Shown here: one piece after another, positions 1 through 7,181 of the stretch | Layout of the letters: each line of letters opens with the position of its first letter | Numbering within the stretch: the stretch's first letter is position 1 | DNA from: Pseudomonadota bacterium | Lineage (GTDB): Bacteria > Pseudomonadota > Gammaproteobacteria > Burkholderiales > Gallionellaceae | Direction: 5' to 3' | Assembly (NCBI GenBank): GCA_021822115.1 | Contig: JAJZSA010000091.1 | Location: forward strand, 1-7,939 | DNA: 7,939 bases | The notes under the pieces: generated by a model | Database searches by the model: none | Seen by the model: only the letters and a program-made list of their open reading frames with translations | What the model was told of the DNA's origin: nothing | Program-made: the position numbers and the translations under genes

Positions 1-1
1 G

Positions 2-409
2 CTGTCCCTGCCCGGGGTCGACCTTGAATTGCTGCCCTGGTCGGCCGACACGGAGGCACGACTGGTCGCCGAGTGTGATATCGGCATCATGCCGTTGCGC
101 GACACGCCATGGGAGCGCGGCAAATGCGCCTACAAACTGATCCAGTACATGGCATGCGGATTGCCGGTGGTGGCTTCGCCGGTGGGGGCGAATCGTGAAG
201 TCGTCGCAGAAGGCGTGAGCGGATTCACTGCCGGCTGTGCGGATGCGTGGCTGGCTGCGCTGGAGCGTCTGCTCGGCGATGCTGCATTGCGCCAGCGCCT
301 GGGGCAGGCCGGGCGGCGCAGGGTGGAAGAGACGTATTGCCTGCAGCAGGCCGCACCGAAGATGCTGGGATTGCTCACGGCGGCAGGAGAACACAGATGT
401 GCGGCCTAG
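2..409 (+). CDS. GT4-family glycosyltransferase, 3' part (5' end outside window)
   Basis: This is the C-terminal 135 residues of a cytoplasmic GT-B fold glycosyltransferase; the frame is open to the left edge, so the start lies outside. The fragment covers the nucleotide-sugar-binding half. It has the CDIGIMPL segment followed by ERGKCAYKLIQYMACGLPVV, then SPVGANREVV and GVSGF, which is the usual GT4 donor-site arrangement. A helical tail of the RQRLGQAGRRRVEETY kind follows. Its stop codon lies inside the next gene: the two overlap by 13 bp in different frames, so translation is probably coupled. It presumably adds one sugar to the lipid-linked repeat unit. Donor and acceptor cannot be read from the fragment. 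The family assignment is firm; the substrate is unknown. Confidence 0.88.
   Translation: MSLPGVDLELLPWSADTEARLVAECDIGIMPLRDTPWERGKCAYKLIQYMACGLPVVASPVGANREVVAEGVSGFTAGCADAWLAALERLLGDAALRQRLGQAGRRRVEETYCLQQAAPKMLGLLTAAGEHRCAA
385..390 (+). promoter_or_regulatory. Ribosome binding site for the amidotransferase gene
   Basis: The purine-rich AGGAGA lies six bases before the ATG at 397, inside the end of the upstream glycosyltransferase gene. It supports the start that gives Met-Cys-Gly, in which Cys2 must become the N-terminal nucleophile. The same frame is open further upstream, back to at least 247, but a start there would bury the catalytic cysteine. Confidence 0.7.
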
Positions 410-2346
410 CGGGGTTCCTGGGCGGCGCGCCGCAGGCTGGCGACGAGGCGGTGCTGCGCCGGATGGCCGCACCGCTGCATCATCGCGGACCCGACGATGA
501 AGGAATCTGGAGCGACAGCGTACAACGCATCGGCCTTGCCCATCGCAGGCTGTCCATCGTGGACCTGTCGCCGGCCGGGCACCAGCCGATGGTCTCGGCG
601 ACCGGGCGCTATGTGATCGCGTTCAACGGCGAAATCTACAACCACGGCGAGATCCGGCATGAGCTCGAACAGTCTGCCGGCATGCGCGGCTGGCGCGGGC
701 ATTCCGACACCGAGACTCTGCTGGCCGGGATCGAGGCATGGGGGCTGGAGGCCACGATCGAGAAATCGATCGGCATGTTCGCCATCGCCCTGTGGGACCG
801 GCATACGCAGACCCTGAGCTTGGCGCGCGACCGGCTGGGCGAGAAGCCTCTGTACTACGGCTGGCAAGGCAACGGTAGCGGGCGCGTGTTCCTGTTCGGT
901 TCGGAACTCAAGGCACTCAAGGCGCATCCCTGCTTTGCAGCGCCCGTCGATCGCGGCGCGCTGTGCCTGCTGTTGCGCCATAACTACATCCCGGCGCCCT
1001 ATTCCATCCATGAGGGCATTGCGAAACTGGCTCCCGGCTGCCTGCTGACGGTCTCGCTGACACAGCCTGAACCGGTTATCCGGAAATACTGGGATGCGGT
1101 CCAGATTGCGCGCGAAGGACAGTCGCATCCGTTCCGCGGCACGGCCGATGAAGCAGTGGATGCATTGCAGGCATTGGCCAGCGATGCGATAGGCAAACAG
1201 ATGGTCGCCGATGTGCCACTGGGGGCGTTCCTGTCCGGCGGTATCGATTCCAGCACGGTGGTGGCGCTGATGCAGGCTCAGTCAGCACGGCCAGTCAGGA
1301 CCTTCACCATCGGCTTCGACAACGAGGGCTATAACGAAGCCAGGCATGCCAAGGCGGTGGCTCGACATCTGGGAACCGAACATACCGAACTGTATGTCAC
1401 GCCGGCGCAGGCGCTGGAGGTCATCCCGCGCCTGCCGCAACTGTATAACGAGCCGTTCGCAGATTCATCGCAGATCCCCACTTTCCTGGTCAGCCAGCTG
1501 GCCCGGCAGCAGGTGACCGTCTCCCTCTCCGGCGATGCGGGCGACGAGCTCTTCTGCGGCTACAACCGTTACCAGATGACGGCGCGCCTGTGGCACAAGC
1601 TGGCGCGCGTCCCGGTGCCATTGCGTGCCGCCATCGCCAGGGCCATCACGGCCGTGTCGCCAGCCCGCTGGGACAGCCTGGCGCATTTCATCCCCGGCTC
1701 CGGCAAGCTGCGCCTGTTCGGCGACAAGTTGCACAAGGGCGCCGGCGTGCTGGCCAGCAGGACGGTGGACGACCTTTACCTGGGCGTGGTGTCCCTGCAG
1801 CGCGACCCTGCAGGATGGGTCATCGGCGGTCAGGAGCCGCCTACCTTGCTGACCGGACGGCGTCCGGACCTGCAGGGGCTGGGTGCGGTGGAACAGATGA
1901 TGGCACTCGACATGGTCTCCTATCTGCCCGATGACATCCTGGCCAAGGTGGATCGGGCGGCCATGGGGGTCTCGCTGGAAAGCCGGGTGCCGTTGCTTGA
2001 CCATCGTGTGGTGGAGTTCGCGTGGCGGTTGCCACTGGAGTACAAGCTGCGCGAGGGTCAGAGCAAGTGGCCGCTGCGCCAGCTGCTCTATCGTCATGTG
2101 CCGCGCGAACTGGTTGACCGTCCCAAGATGGGGTTCGGCATACCGCTCGATGCATGGTTGCGCGGACCCTTGCGGGAATGGGCGGAGAACCTGCTCAATG
2201 AGGAACGTCTCCGGCGCGAAGGATATTTCCAGCCGCAGCCGGTGCGCAGGATGTGGGCCGAACATCTGGCGGGCGGCAGGAATCGAGCCAACAATCTGTG
2301 GGGGGTGCTGATGTTCCAGGCATGGCAAGAAAGCGAGCGGTCCTGA
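397..2346 (+). CDS. asnB: AsnB-type glutamine-dependent amidotransferase (asparagine synthase family)
   Basis: This 649-residue class II glutamine amidotransferase has two domains. The N-terminal Ntn-hydrolase domain (about 1-215) opens with MCGLAGF, with Cys2 as nucleophile after Met removal. It carries HHRGPDDEG (28-36), RLSIVDLS (51-58), AFNGEIYN (75-82) and the SDTE segment (103-106) that bind glutamine. The C-terminal synthetase domain has the ATP-pyrophosphatase loop SGGIDSS (280-286), GDAGDELFCGYNRY (379-392) and a DDILAKVDRA segment. Catalytic residues are intact. In the family, glutamine-derived ammonia reacts with an AMP-activated carboxylate. Between glycosyltransferases, the likely substrate is a uronic-acid carboxyl of the glycan, as proposed for WbpS-type proteins, rather than aspartate; this is inference. 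The gene overlaps the previous gene by 13 bp and the next by one base (TGATG). Confidence 0.93.
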   Translation: MCGLAGFLGGAPQAGDEAVLRRMAAPLHHRGPDDEGIWSDSVQRIGLAHRRLSIVDLSPAGHQPMVSATGRYVIAFNGEIYNHGEIRHELEQSAGMRGWRGHSDTETLLAGIEAWGLEATIEKSIGMFAIALWDRHTQTLSLARDRLGEKPLYYGWQGNGSGRVFLFGSELKALKAHPCFAAPVDRGALCLLLRHNYIPAPYSIHEGIAKLAPGCLLTVSLTQPEPVIRKYWDAVQIAREGQSHPFRGTADEAVDALQALASDAIGKQMVADVPLGAFLSGGIDSSTVVALMQAQSARPVRTFTIGFDNEGYNEARHAKAVARHLGTEHTELYVTPAQALEVIPRLPQLYNEPFADSSQIPTFLVSQLARQQVTVSLSGDAGDELFCGYNRYQMTARLWHKLARVPVPLRAAIARAITAVSPARWDSLAHFIPGSGKLRLFGDKLHKGAGVLASRTVDDLYLGVVSLQRDPAGWVIGGQEPPTLLTGRRPDLQGLGAVEQMMALDMVSYLPDDILAKVDRAAMGVSLESRVPLLDHRVVEFAWRLPLEYKLREGQSKWPLRQLLYRHVPRELVDRPKMGFGIPLDAWLRGPLREWAENLLNEERLRREGYFQPQPVRRMWAEHLAGGRNRANNLWGVLMFQAWQESERS

Positions 2347-3452
2347 TGCGTGTGGTTGTCTTTGGAGGTTATGCCGACTCGCTGATCAACTTCCGCGGCC
2401 CGATGCTGCGGGCCATGGCTGCGAAGGGCCACCACGTCACGGCCATCGCGCCGGCGGCTTCGCCGAAGGTCGTGGCGGCGCTGGCCGGGATGGGGGTGGC
2501 ATATCGCGATGTCCCGCTCAGCCGCACCGGTCTCAATCCGCTGGCGGACCTGTGGACGCTGTTGCAGCTCTACCGACTTTTCCGCGAGCTGCGGCCGGAT
2601 GCGCTGCTCTCTTACACCATCAAGCCGGTGATCTATGGTTCGCTGGCAGCCCGCTTCGCAGGCGTGCCTGCCATCTATTCGATGATCACAGGGCTGGGCT
2701 ATGCCTTTGGTGCAGGGCGCCGCTCCTGGGTCACGCAGCTGGCGAAGAACCTCTATCGCGCTGCGATCAGGCGCAACCGCAAGGTCTTCTTCCAGAATCC
2801 GGACGACAGGGACTTCTTCGCCGGAGAAGGCATTCTTGCACGCGATGACCAGCCGATATTGATCAACGGATCGGGGGTCGATCTGCAACGCTTCGTCCAT
2901 GTGCCATTCGGCGGCGGGGCTTCGCCCTTCCTGCTGATCGGTCGCCTGATCAGGGACAAGGGCATCGTTGAATATGTGGAAGCGGCCCGTTTGGTAAAAT
3001 CCCGTCATCCGTCGGTCGAATTCAGGCTGCTGGGTCCGCTCGACTCGAACCCTTCGGCGATCTCCGCAGAAGAGGTGCGGGCCTGGGAGAACGAAGGCGT
3101 GATCGCCTATCTGGGGGAAACGTCGGACGTGCGCCCTGCGCTGCATGAATGTGCAGTGTACGTGCTGCCCTCCTACGCGGAAGGCACGCCGCGTACGGTA
3201 CTGGAGGCGATGGCGACGGGTCGAGCGGTCATCACCACGGATGCGCCGGGTTGCCGCGAGACCGTGATCGACGGGATGAACGGTTTCCTCGTGCCGCCGC
3301 GCGATGCTGCAGCGCTGGCAGAGGCGATGGAAAGGATGATCGCCTCCCCCGGGCTGGTGCAACAGATGGGGGCGGCAGGCCGCCGCATGGCGGAAGAGAA
3401 ATACGATGTGGTGAAAGTGAACGCAGTCATCCTGGCTGCGATGGGATTGTGA
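2346..3452 (+). CDS. GT4-family glycosyltransferase, PglA-like
   Basis: This complete 368-residue GT-B glycosyltransferase probably adds the second sugar to an undecaprenyl-diphosphate-linked acceptor at the inner face of the membrane. The N-terminal acceptor half starts MRVVVFGGYADSLINFRG and contains SYTIKPVIYGSLAA (89-102) and MITGLGYAF (113-121). The donor half has NGSGVDL (174-180), GRLIRDKG (199-206) and the EX7E motif from Glu279 to Glu287 in EGTPRTVLEAMA. PGCRETV and NGFLVPPRD follow. The ATG shares its A with the TGA of the amidotransferase gene, an arrangement typical of translational coupling; no strong Shine-Dalgarno is visible. The frame is open 31 codons further upstream, but the family's usual N terminus matches the ATG at 2346. 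Lying directly before a PglC-like gene, it resembles PglA, which extends diNAcBac in Campylobacter. The sugar transferred here is not proven. Confidence 0.9.
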   Translation: MRVVVFGGYADSLINFRGPMLRAMAAKGHHVTAIAPAASPKVVAALAGMGVAYRDVPLSRTGLNPLADLWTLLQLYRLFRELRPDALLSYTIKPVIYGSLAARFAGVPAIYSMITGLGYAFGAGRRSWVTQLAKNLYRAAIRRNRKVFFQNPDDRDFFAGEGILARDDQPILINGSGVDLQRFVHVPFGGGASPFLLIGRLIRDKGIVEYVEAARLVKSRHPSVEFRLLGPLDSNPSAISAEEVRAWENEGVIAYLGETSDVRPALHECAVYVLPSYAEGTPRTVLEAMATGRAVITTDAPGCRETVIDGMNGFLVPPRDAAALAEAMERMIASPGLVQQMGAAGRRMAEEKYDVVKVNAVILAAMGL

Positions 3453-3455
3453 GGA
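3451..3455 (+). promoter_or_regulatory. Ribosome binding site for the TTG-started sugar transferase
   Basis: GAGGA overlaps the TGA stop of the preceding glycosyltransferase and lies only three bases before the TTG at 3459. The short spacing and weak start codon suggest modest translation that depends on ribosomes arriving from the upstream gene. Confidence 0.45.
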
Positions 3456-3458
3456 AAC

Positions 3459-4052
3459 TTGTCTAAACGGCTTTTCGATCTGCTGGTGGCCCTGTCCATG
3501 CTGGTAGCGCTTTCTCCCATATTGCTGCTGTTGGCGCTGCTGATCCGGGCAAAGCTGGGGAGTCCGGTGATCTTCCGCCAGGTCCGGCCGGGAAAGGACG
3601 GAGCGCCATTCACCATGTACAAGTTCCGCACCATGACCGATGCGCGGGATGCGCAGGGCCAGTTGCTGCCGGACAAGGACAGGCTGCCCCCTTTCGGACG
3701 TTTCCTGCGCGCGAGCAGCATGGACGAACTGCCTGAACTGCTCAATGTGCTGAAGGGTGAGATGAGCCTGGTGGGGCCGCGCCCGCTGCTGATGGAGTAT
3801 CTGCCGCTCTATTCTGCAGAGCAGATACGGCGGCATGAAGTGAGGCCGGGCATCACTGGCTGGGCACAGGTGAATGGGCGCAACGCGATCAGCTGGGATG
3901 AGAAGTTCCGGCTCGATGTGTGGTATGTGGACCATCAATCGCTGAGGCTGGATGCGCGTATCCTGTGGATGACGGTCATGAAGGTCGCTGGCCGTTCCGG
4001 CATTAGCCAGGAAGGGCATGCGACAATGGAAAAGTTCCGTGGGAACAACTAG
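3459..4052 (+). CDS. PglC-like initiating phosphoglycosyltransferase (bacterial sugar transferase)
   Basis: This 197-residue protein belongs to the small monotopic phosphoglycosyltransferase family. It moves a sugar-1-phosphate from a UDP-sugar to undecaprenyl phosphate on the inner membrane, the first committed step of glycan assembly. The N-terminal KRLFDL is followed by one hydrophobic helix with Ser19-Pro20, the break that makes it re-entrant. Next come [12 protein letters not shown] (37-48), MYKFRTM (53-59), the catalytic Asp89-Glu90 dyad in [16 protein letters not shown] (104-110) and the [14 protein letters not shown] segment (129-142). The length fits the minimal PglC-type core, without the membrane-domain extension of WbaP/WcaJ. 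The start is TTG: it is the only start-type codon between the preceding gene's stop and the conserved KRLFDL. The next alternative, ATG at 3498, would cut into the helix. The neighbours suggest UDP-diNAcBac as donor. Confidence 0.92.
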   Translation: MSKRLFDLLVALSMLVALSPILLLLALLIRAKLGSPVIFRQVRPGKDGAPFTMYKFRTMTDARDAQGQLLPDKDRLPPFGRFLRASSMDELPELLNVLKGEMSLVGPRPLLMEYLPLYSAEQIRRHEVRPGITGWAQVNGRNAISWDEKFRLDVWYVDHQSLRLDARILWMTVMKVAGRSGISQEGHATMEKFRGNN

Positions 4053-4065
4053 AGCAGAAGACGAT

Positions 4066-4692
4066 ATGGCAGCATTACTGATCATCGGAGCTGGCGGGCA
4101 CGGCAAGGTTGTGGCAGATGCAGCCCTAGAGACCGGCCGCTGGGATGAGATACTGTTTCTGGACGATGCGTGGCCCGAAAAATCGCACAATGGCAGGTGG
4201 AAGGTGCAGGGCAAGATTGACCGGTTGGATAGCTGGCTGGCACAGACTAAGCAAGCTGTCATTGCCATGGGAAACAATCGCCTACGGGTGGAGTTGCAAT
4301 CGAAGTTGGCCGAGGCCGGCTTCGACATACAGACCATTATCCATTCTTCTGCACAGGTCAGCCGGTTTGCGCGGATTGGCGCAGGCAGCGTGGTGTTCGC
4401 CAATGCTGTGGTCAATGTCGATGCGGAGATCGGCGAAGCGGCCATCATCAACACTGCAGCGACGGTCGACCATGATTGCCTTTTGGGCAGGGGAGTGCAT
4501 GTCGCACCCGGCGCCCACCTCGGCGGTGGGGTCAGGGTCGACGATTTCTCCTGGGTCGGGATAGGAGCGGCGGTACGCCATTACATCACCATCGGTGCCG
4601 ACGTCACTATCGGAGCCGGTGCTGCAGTGGTCGAAGACATACCTGACGGCGTGATCGCCGTGGGCGTGCCGGCGCGTCCGGCGAACAATTAA
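4066..4692 (+). CDS. PglD-like sugar N-acetyltransferase (NeuD/PglD family)
   Basis: This 208-residue acyltransferase has two parts. A small N-terminal Rossmann-like UDP-sugar-binding domain (about 1-90) carries LIIGAGGHGKVVAD (5-18). A C-terminal left-handed beta-helix of hexapeptide repeats (about 96-203) includes IGAGSV, TIGADV and TIGAGA. His136 in ATVDHDCLLG matches the position of the catalytic base in PglD-type enzymes; His145 lies nearby in GVHVAPGAHLGGGV. The tail IAVGVPARP is typical of the family. By analogy it transfers acetyl from acetyl-CoA to the 4-amino group of the UDP-sugar made by the adjacent aminotransferase. It starts 13 bp after the transferase stop. The start at 4066 gives the family's usual hydrophobic N terminus; an in-frame ATG at 4018 lies inside the preceding gene. 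In some bacteria this activity is fused to the transferase, but here the two are separate. Another sugar O- or N-acetylation is possible. Confidence 0.9.
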   Translation: MAALLIIGAGGHGKVVADAALETGRWDEILFLDDAWPEKSHNGRWKVQGKIDRLDSWLAQTKQAVIAMGNNRLRVELQSKLAEAGFDIQTIIHSSAQVSRFARIGAGSVVFANAVVNVDAEIGEAAIINTAATVDHDCLLGRGVHVAPGAHLGGGVRVDDFSWVGIGAAVRHYITIGADVTIGAGAAVVEDIPDGVIAVGVPARPANN

Positions 4693-4694
4693 TC

Positions 4695-4700
4695 TGGGAG
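4695..4700 (+). promoter_or_regulatory. Ribosome binding site for the aminotransferase gene
   Basis: TGGGAG lies in the 11-bp gap after the acetyltransferase stop. It is three bases from the GTG at 4704 and six from the in-frame TTG at 4707. The spacing slightly favours TTG, while codon strength favours GTG. The two differ by a single residue, so the protein is essentially the same. Confidence 0.45.
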
Positions 4701-4703
4701 TCC

Positions 4704-5885
4704 GTGTTGCTGAATACCCCTTTCTCACCCTGGCCATCGTTTACTGAAGAAGAAGGCACAGTTGTTCGTAGCGTGCTGCTGTCGAACCGGGTCAATTACT
4801 GGACCGGCACCGAGGGACGGGCCTTCGAGAAGGAATTCGCGGAATGGGCGGGATGCACTCATGCGATCGCACTGGCGAACGGGACGGTGGCCATCGACCT
4901 TGCCCTGAAAGCGCTCGATATTGGGCAGGGCGACGAGGTTGTCGTGACGCCACGGACCTTCCTGGCTTCCGCCAGCTGCATCGTCAATGCGGGAGCGGTC
5001 CCGGTGTTCGCAGAAGTGGATGCCGAGTCGCAGAACATTACCGCCGCAACGATACGTGCGGTGCTCACTTCGCGGACCAGGGCCGTCATCTGCGTGCATC
5101 TCGCCGGGCTGCCCTGCGAGATGGACGAAATCATGGCACTGGCCCGGGAGCGCAACTTGTATGTGATCGAGGATTGCGCCCAGGCGCATGGTGCCCGCTA
5201 CAAGGGGAAGTCTGTCGGCACGATCGGGCATATCGGCGCATGGTCGTTCTGCCAAGACAAGATCATGACCACCGGCGGCGAAGGTGGCATGGTCACTACT
5301 AATGACGAGACCTTGTGGTCCAGGATGTGGTCATATAAAGATCATGGCAAGTCTTTTGATACCGTGTACAAGGTGCAGCATTCGAAAGGTTTCCGCTGGT
5401 TGCATGAATCGTTCGGTACCAACTGGCGCCTGACCGAGATGCAGTCCGCCATCGGCCGGATACAGTTGCGCTACATGCCATCTTGGCAGGCGGCGCGCAG
5501 GCGTAATGCTGAAGCTATTCTGGCCACAGCGCGCCGCTGCCAGGCTCTGCGAGTGCCCGAGGTGCCCGACCATGTCGAACATGCTTGGTACAAGTGCTAT
5601 GTCTTCGTCAGGCCGGAGATGCTGCAAGAAGGTTGGACGCGCGACCGTATCGTGGACGAAATCAACAACCGAAATGTCCCTTGCTATCTGGGATCGTGTT
5701 CCGAAGTCTATCTGGAGAAGGCCTTCGACAATACTGGATTGCGGCCTGTCGAGCGTCTGCCGGTGGCGAAGCTGCTGGGCGACACCAGCTTGATGTTCCT
5801 GGTGCATCCCACCCTCACACAAGCTGAGGTGACCCGGACCGGTGAGGTACTCCAGGTAGTGATGCACGAAGCAACCAGGCCTTGA
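4704..5885 (+). CDS. PglE-like PLP-dependent nucleotide-sugar aminotransferase (DegT/DnrJ/EryC1 family)
   Basis: This 393-residue fold-type I aminotransferase installs an amino group on a keto nucleotide-sugar using PLP and an amino donor, normally glutamate. Visible motifs are NYWTGTEGRAFEKEFA (31-46), ALANGT (56-61), which helps bind the PLP phosphate, and VIEDCAQAHGA (154-164), where Asp157 should pair with the pyridine nitrogen. Lys186 in SFCQDKIMTTGGEGG is the Schiff-base lysine, and the SYKDHGK and NWRLTEMQSAIG segments follow. The length matches PglE-type enzymes. With PglC- and PglD-like genes directly upstream, the best guess is amination at C4 of UDP-2-acetamido-2,6-dideoxy-4-keto-hexose on the way to UDP-diNAcBac. 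A perosamine- or viosamine-type aminotransferase cannot be excluded. The start is GTG. No sugar 4,6-dehydratase is present nearby within the window. Confidence 0.92.
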   Translation: MLLNTPFSPWPSFTEEEGTVVRSVLLSNRVNYWTGTEGRAFEKEFAEWAGCTHAIALANGTVAIDLALKALDIGQGDEVVVTPRTFLASASCIVNAGAVPVFAEVDAESQNITAATIRAVLTSRTRAVICVHLAGLPCEMDEIMALARERNLYVIEDCAQAHGARYKGKSVGTIGHIGAWSFCQDKIMTTGGEGGMVTTNDETLWSRMWSYKDHGKSFDTVYKVQHSKGFRWLHESFGTNWRLTEMQSAIGRIQLRYMPSWQAARRRNAEAILATARRCQALRVPEVPDHVEHAWYKCYVFVRPEMLQEGWTRDRIVDEINNRNVPCYLGSCSEVYLEKAFDNTGLRPVERLPVAKLLGDTSLMFLVHPTLTQAEVTRTGEVLQVVMHEATRP

Positions 5886-5909
5886 TGGCCAGAACTATAG
5901 GCATGTGAC

Positions 5910-7181
5910 GTGAACAGACAGATACCAAAAGTTACAGGGTTGAGCGCCGCAGAAAAAATCACCGCGCTGGTTTTGCTCGCCTATCCTGCCCTGATGATCA
6001 GCGTGCAAGGCGGGATGAACGGTGCATTTATCGTGATGCTGCTGATTGCGATTGGTGTGCTGATCTTGCGGCCAGCCGGTCTTCCGCAAATCGTACGCGA
6101 CCGCGACACCGTCCTCTATTTGGTAGCGATGGCATCAATGTCGCTGGCCATCATGTTGAGCCAAACCTATCATCAGCATTTCAGTGCGCATCCTTACGAT
6201 CCTGCCTCGCGCCTGTTGCTCTCGGTGCCGGTGTTCATATGGCTGCGGCATGCCAGGTTCAATATCGTCGCGGCGGTGCAATACGGTATCCCGCTTGGTG
6301 CTATCACCGGGTTGCTGGTTGGTGATACGACCGGCGGGCGTATGCGGACTCCCTTCTTGGACCCAATCCATTTCGGCGATTTCGAATTGATCCTTGCCGT
6401 GCTATCGCTGGCTAGTCTGGACTGGGTGGGACGGGACAAACTGCCTCTGCGCGCTTTGAAGATCGCGGGCTTCCTTGCCGGAGCATTCGCAACCTTGCAG
6501 TCCGGTACGCTGGGCGCTTGGGTTGCGATTCCTTTTCTGCTCGCGGTTGCGATCTATTACGGCGTGCTGAGGTTTTCAGCCAAGCAGTCCGTGATCGCCG
6601 TGGTCATCGTGCTGGTCGCTGCAGTATTGGCTTACCAGTACAGCGCAAGAGTACGCTGGCTGATCGATACACCATTGAAGCGCGAAGCAGCGATGCTGCA
6701 GGGCAATCTGGATACCGATTTGGGTGTGCGTTTGCAACTGTACAAGGCAGCGCTCCTGCTCATCTCGCAGAACCTCTGGTTCGGCGTTGGCCCGGAAGGG
6801 TTCAAGGAGCAGATGGATGGTCTGCAGCAGTCCGGCATGATTAGCCCCAAGGCAGCCCACGCGGGACATGGCGAGGTGCATAACGAGATCCTGTCGAGGG
6901 CTGTGGAGATGGGAGTACCCGGATTCGCGGCAATCCTGCTGGCCTATTTCGTTCCGTTCTGGCTGTTCGCGCGCAGTGTTAGATCAAGTTTTGGTGCTGT
7001 CAGGCGTGCTGGGTTGCTCGGGATCTTCTTCGTGACTGGTTTCCTGGTGTTCGGCCTATCGCTGGACGTTCTCAATTTGACGATGGCGATCGCCTTCTAC
7101 AGTTTCACGGTCGCTGTCCTGCTGGCGGCCTGCTATAACGTCCATCACGGTGGGCATGCTGCAGCCCGGCAACCGGAATAA
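5910..7181 (+). CDS. Wzy_C-domain membrane protein: O-antigen polymerase or ligase type
   Basis: This 423-residue inner-membrane protein has about 10-12 hydrophobic segments, for example near 17-34, 38-54, 67-84, 117-138, 157-171, 202-220, 226-243, 336-355, 366-383 and 388-410. A large hydrophilic loop (about 244-332) lies between them. That loop carries the Wzy_C/O-antigen ligase signature: GVRLQLYKAALLLI (272-285), FGVGPEGF (291-298) and HGEVHNEIL (320-328), followed by EMGVPG (333-338). In the family the loop faces the periplasm and acts on undecaprenyl-diphosphate glycans, either polymerising repeats (Wzy) or transferring glycan to lipid A-core (WaaL) or protein (PglL-type). Wzy is favoured by its place inside the cluster, but sequence alone does not decide. 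The start is GTG, 24 bp after the aminotransferase stop, with only a weak AGG upstream. No flippase is in the window. Confidence 0.85.
   Translation: MNRQIPKVTGLSAAEKITALVLLAYPALMISVQGGMNGAFIVMLLIAIGVLILRPAGLPQIVRDRDTVLYLVAMASMSLAIMLSQTYHQHFSAHPYDPASRLLLSVPVFIWLRHARFNIVAAVQYGIPLGAITGLLVGDTTGGRMRTPFLDPIHFGDFELILAVLSLASLDWVGRDKLPLRALKIAGFLAGAFATLQSGTLGAWVAIPFLLAVAIYYGVLRFSAKQSVIAVVIVLVAAVLAYQYSARVRWLIDTPLKREAAMLQGNLDTDLGVRLQLYKAALLLISQNLWFGVGPEGFKEQMDGLQQSGMISPKAAHAGHGEVHNEILSRAVEMGVPGFAAILLAYFVPFWLFARSVRSSFGAVRRAGLLGIFFVTGFLVFGLSLDVLNLTMAIAFYSFTVAVLLAACYNVHHGGHAAARQPE

Noticed and set aside
247..396. In-frame upstream extension of the amidotransferase gene.
   Set aside because: It overlaps the preceding glycosyltransferase gene in another frame and would hide the Cys2 nucleophile. 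The ATG at 397 has a good ribosome binding site.
1465..2328. Minus-strand open frame of 287 codons opposite the amidotransferase gene, and similar shorter ones at 406-1128 and 5331-5867.
   Set aside because: They have low-complexity composition and no recognisable motif, and they lie entirely inside well-supported genes on the + strand.
2094..4454. A very long open frame on the minus strand (786 codons) under four + strand genes.
   Set aside because: Its translation is rich in Arg, His, Gln and Pro and shows no domain or motif. It mirrors the codon structure of convincing + strand genes. Long antisense frames like this are common in GC-rich coding DNA.
4514..4530. Perfect six-base inverted repeat (CCCACC, 5-base loop, GGTGGG) that could form a hairpin.
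   Set aside because: It lies in the middle of the acetyltransferase coding sequence, has no T-run after it, and encodes ordinary beta-helix residues. It is not a convincing terminator or regulatory site.
5886..5909. The largest intergenic gap, examined for a promoter or terminator.
   Set aside because: At 24 bases it is too short for a promoter and has no stem-loop with a T-run; it looks like an intra-operon spacer.
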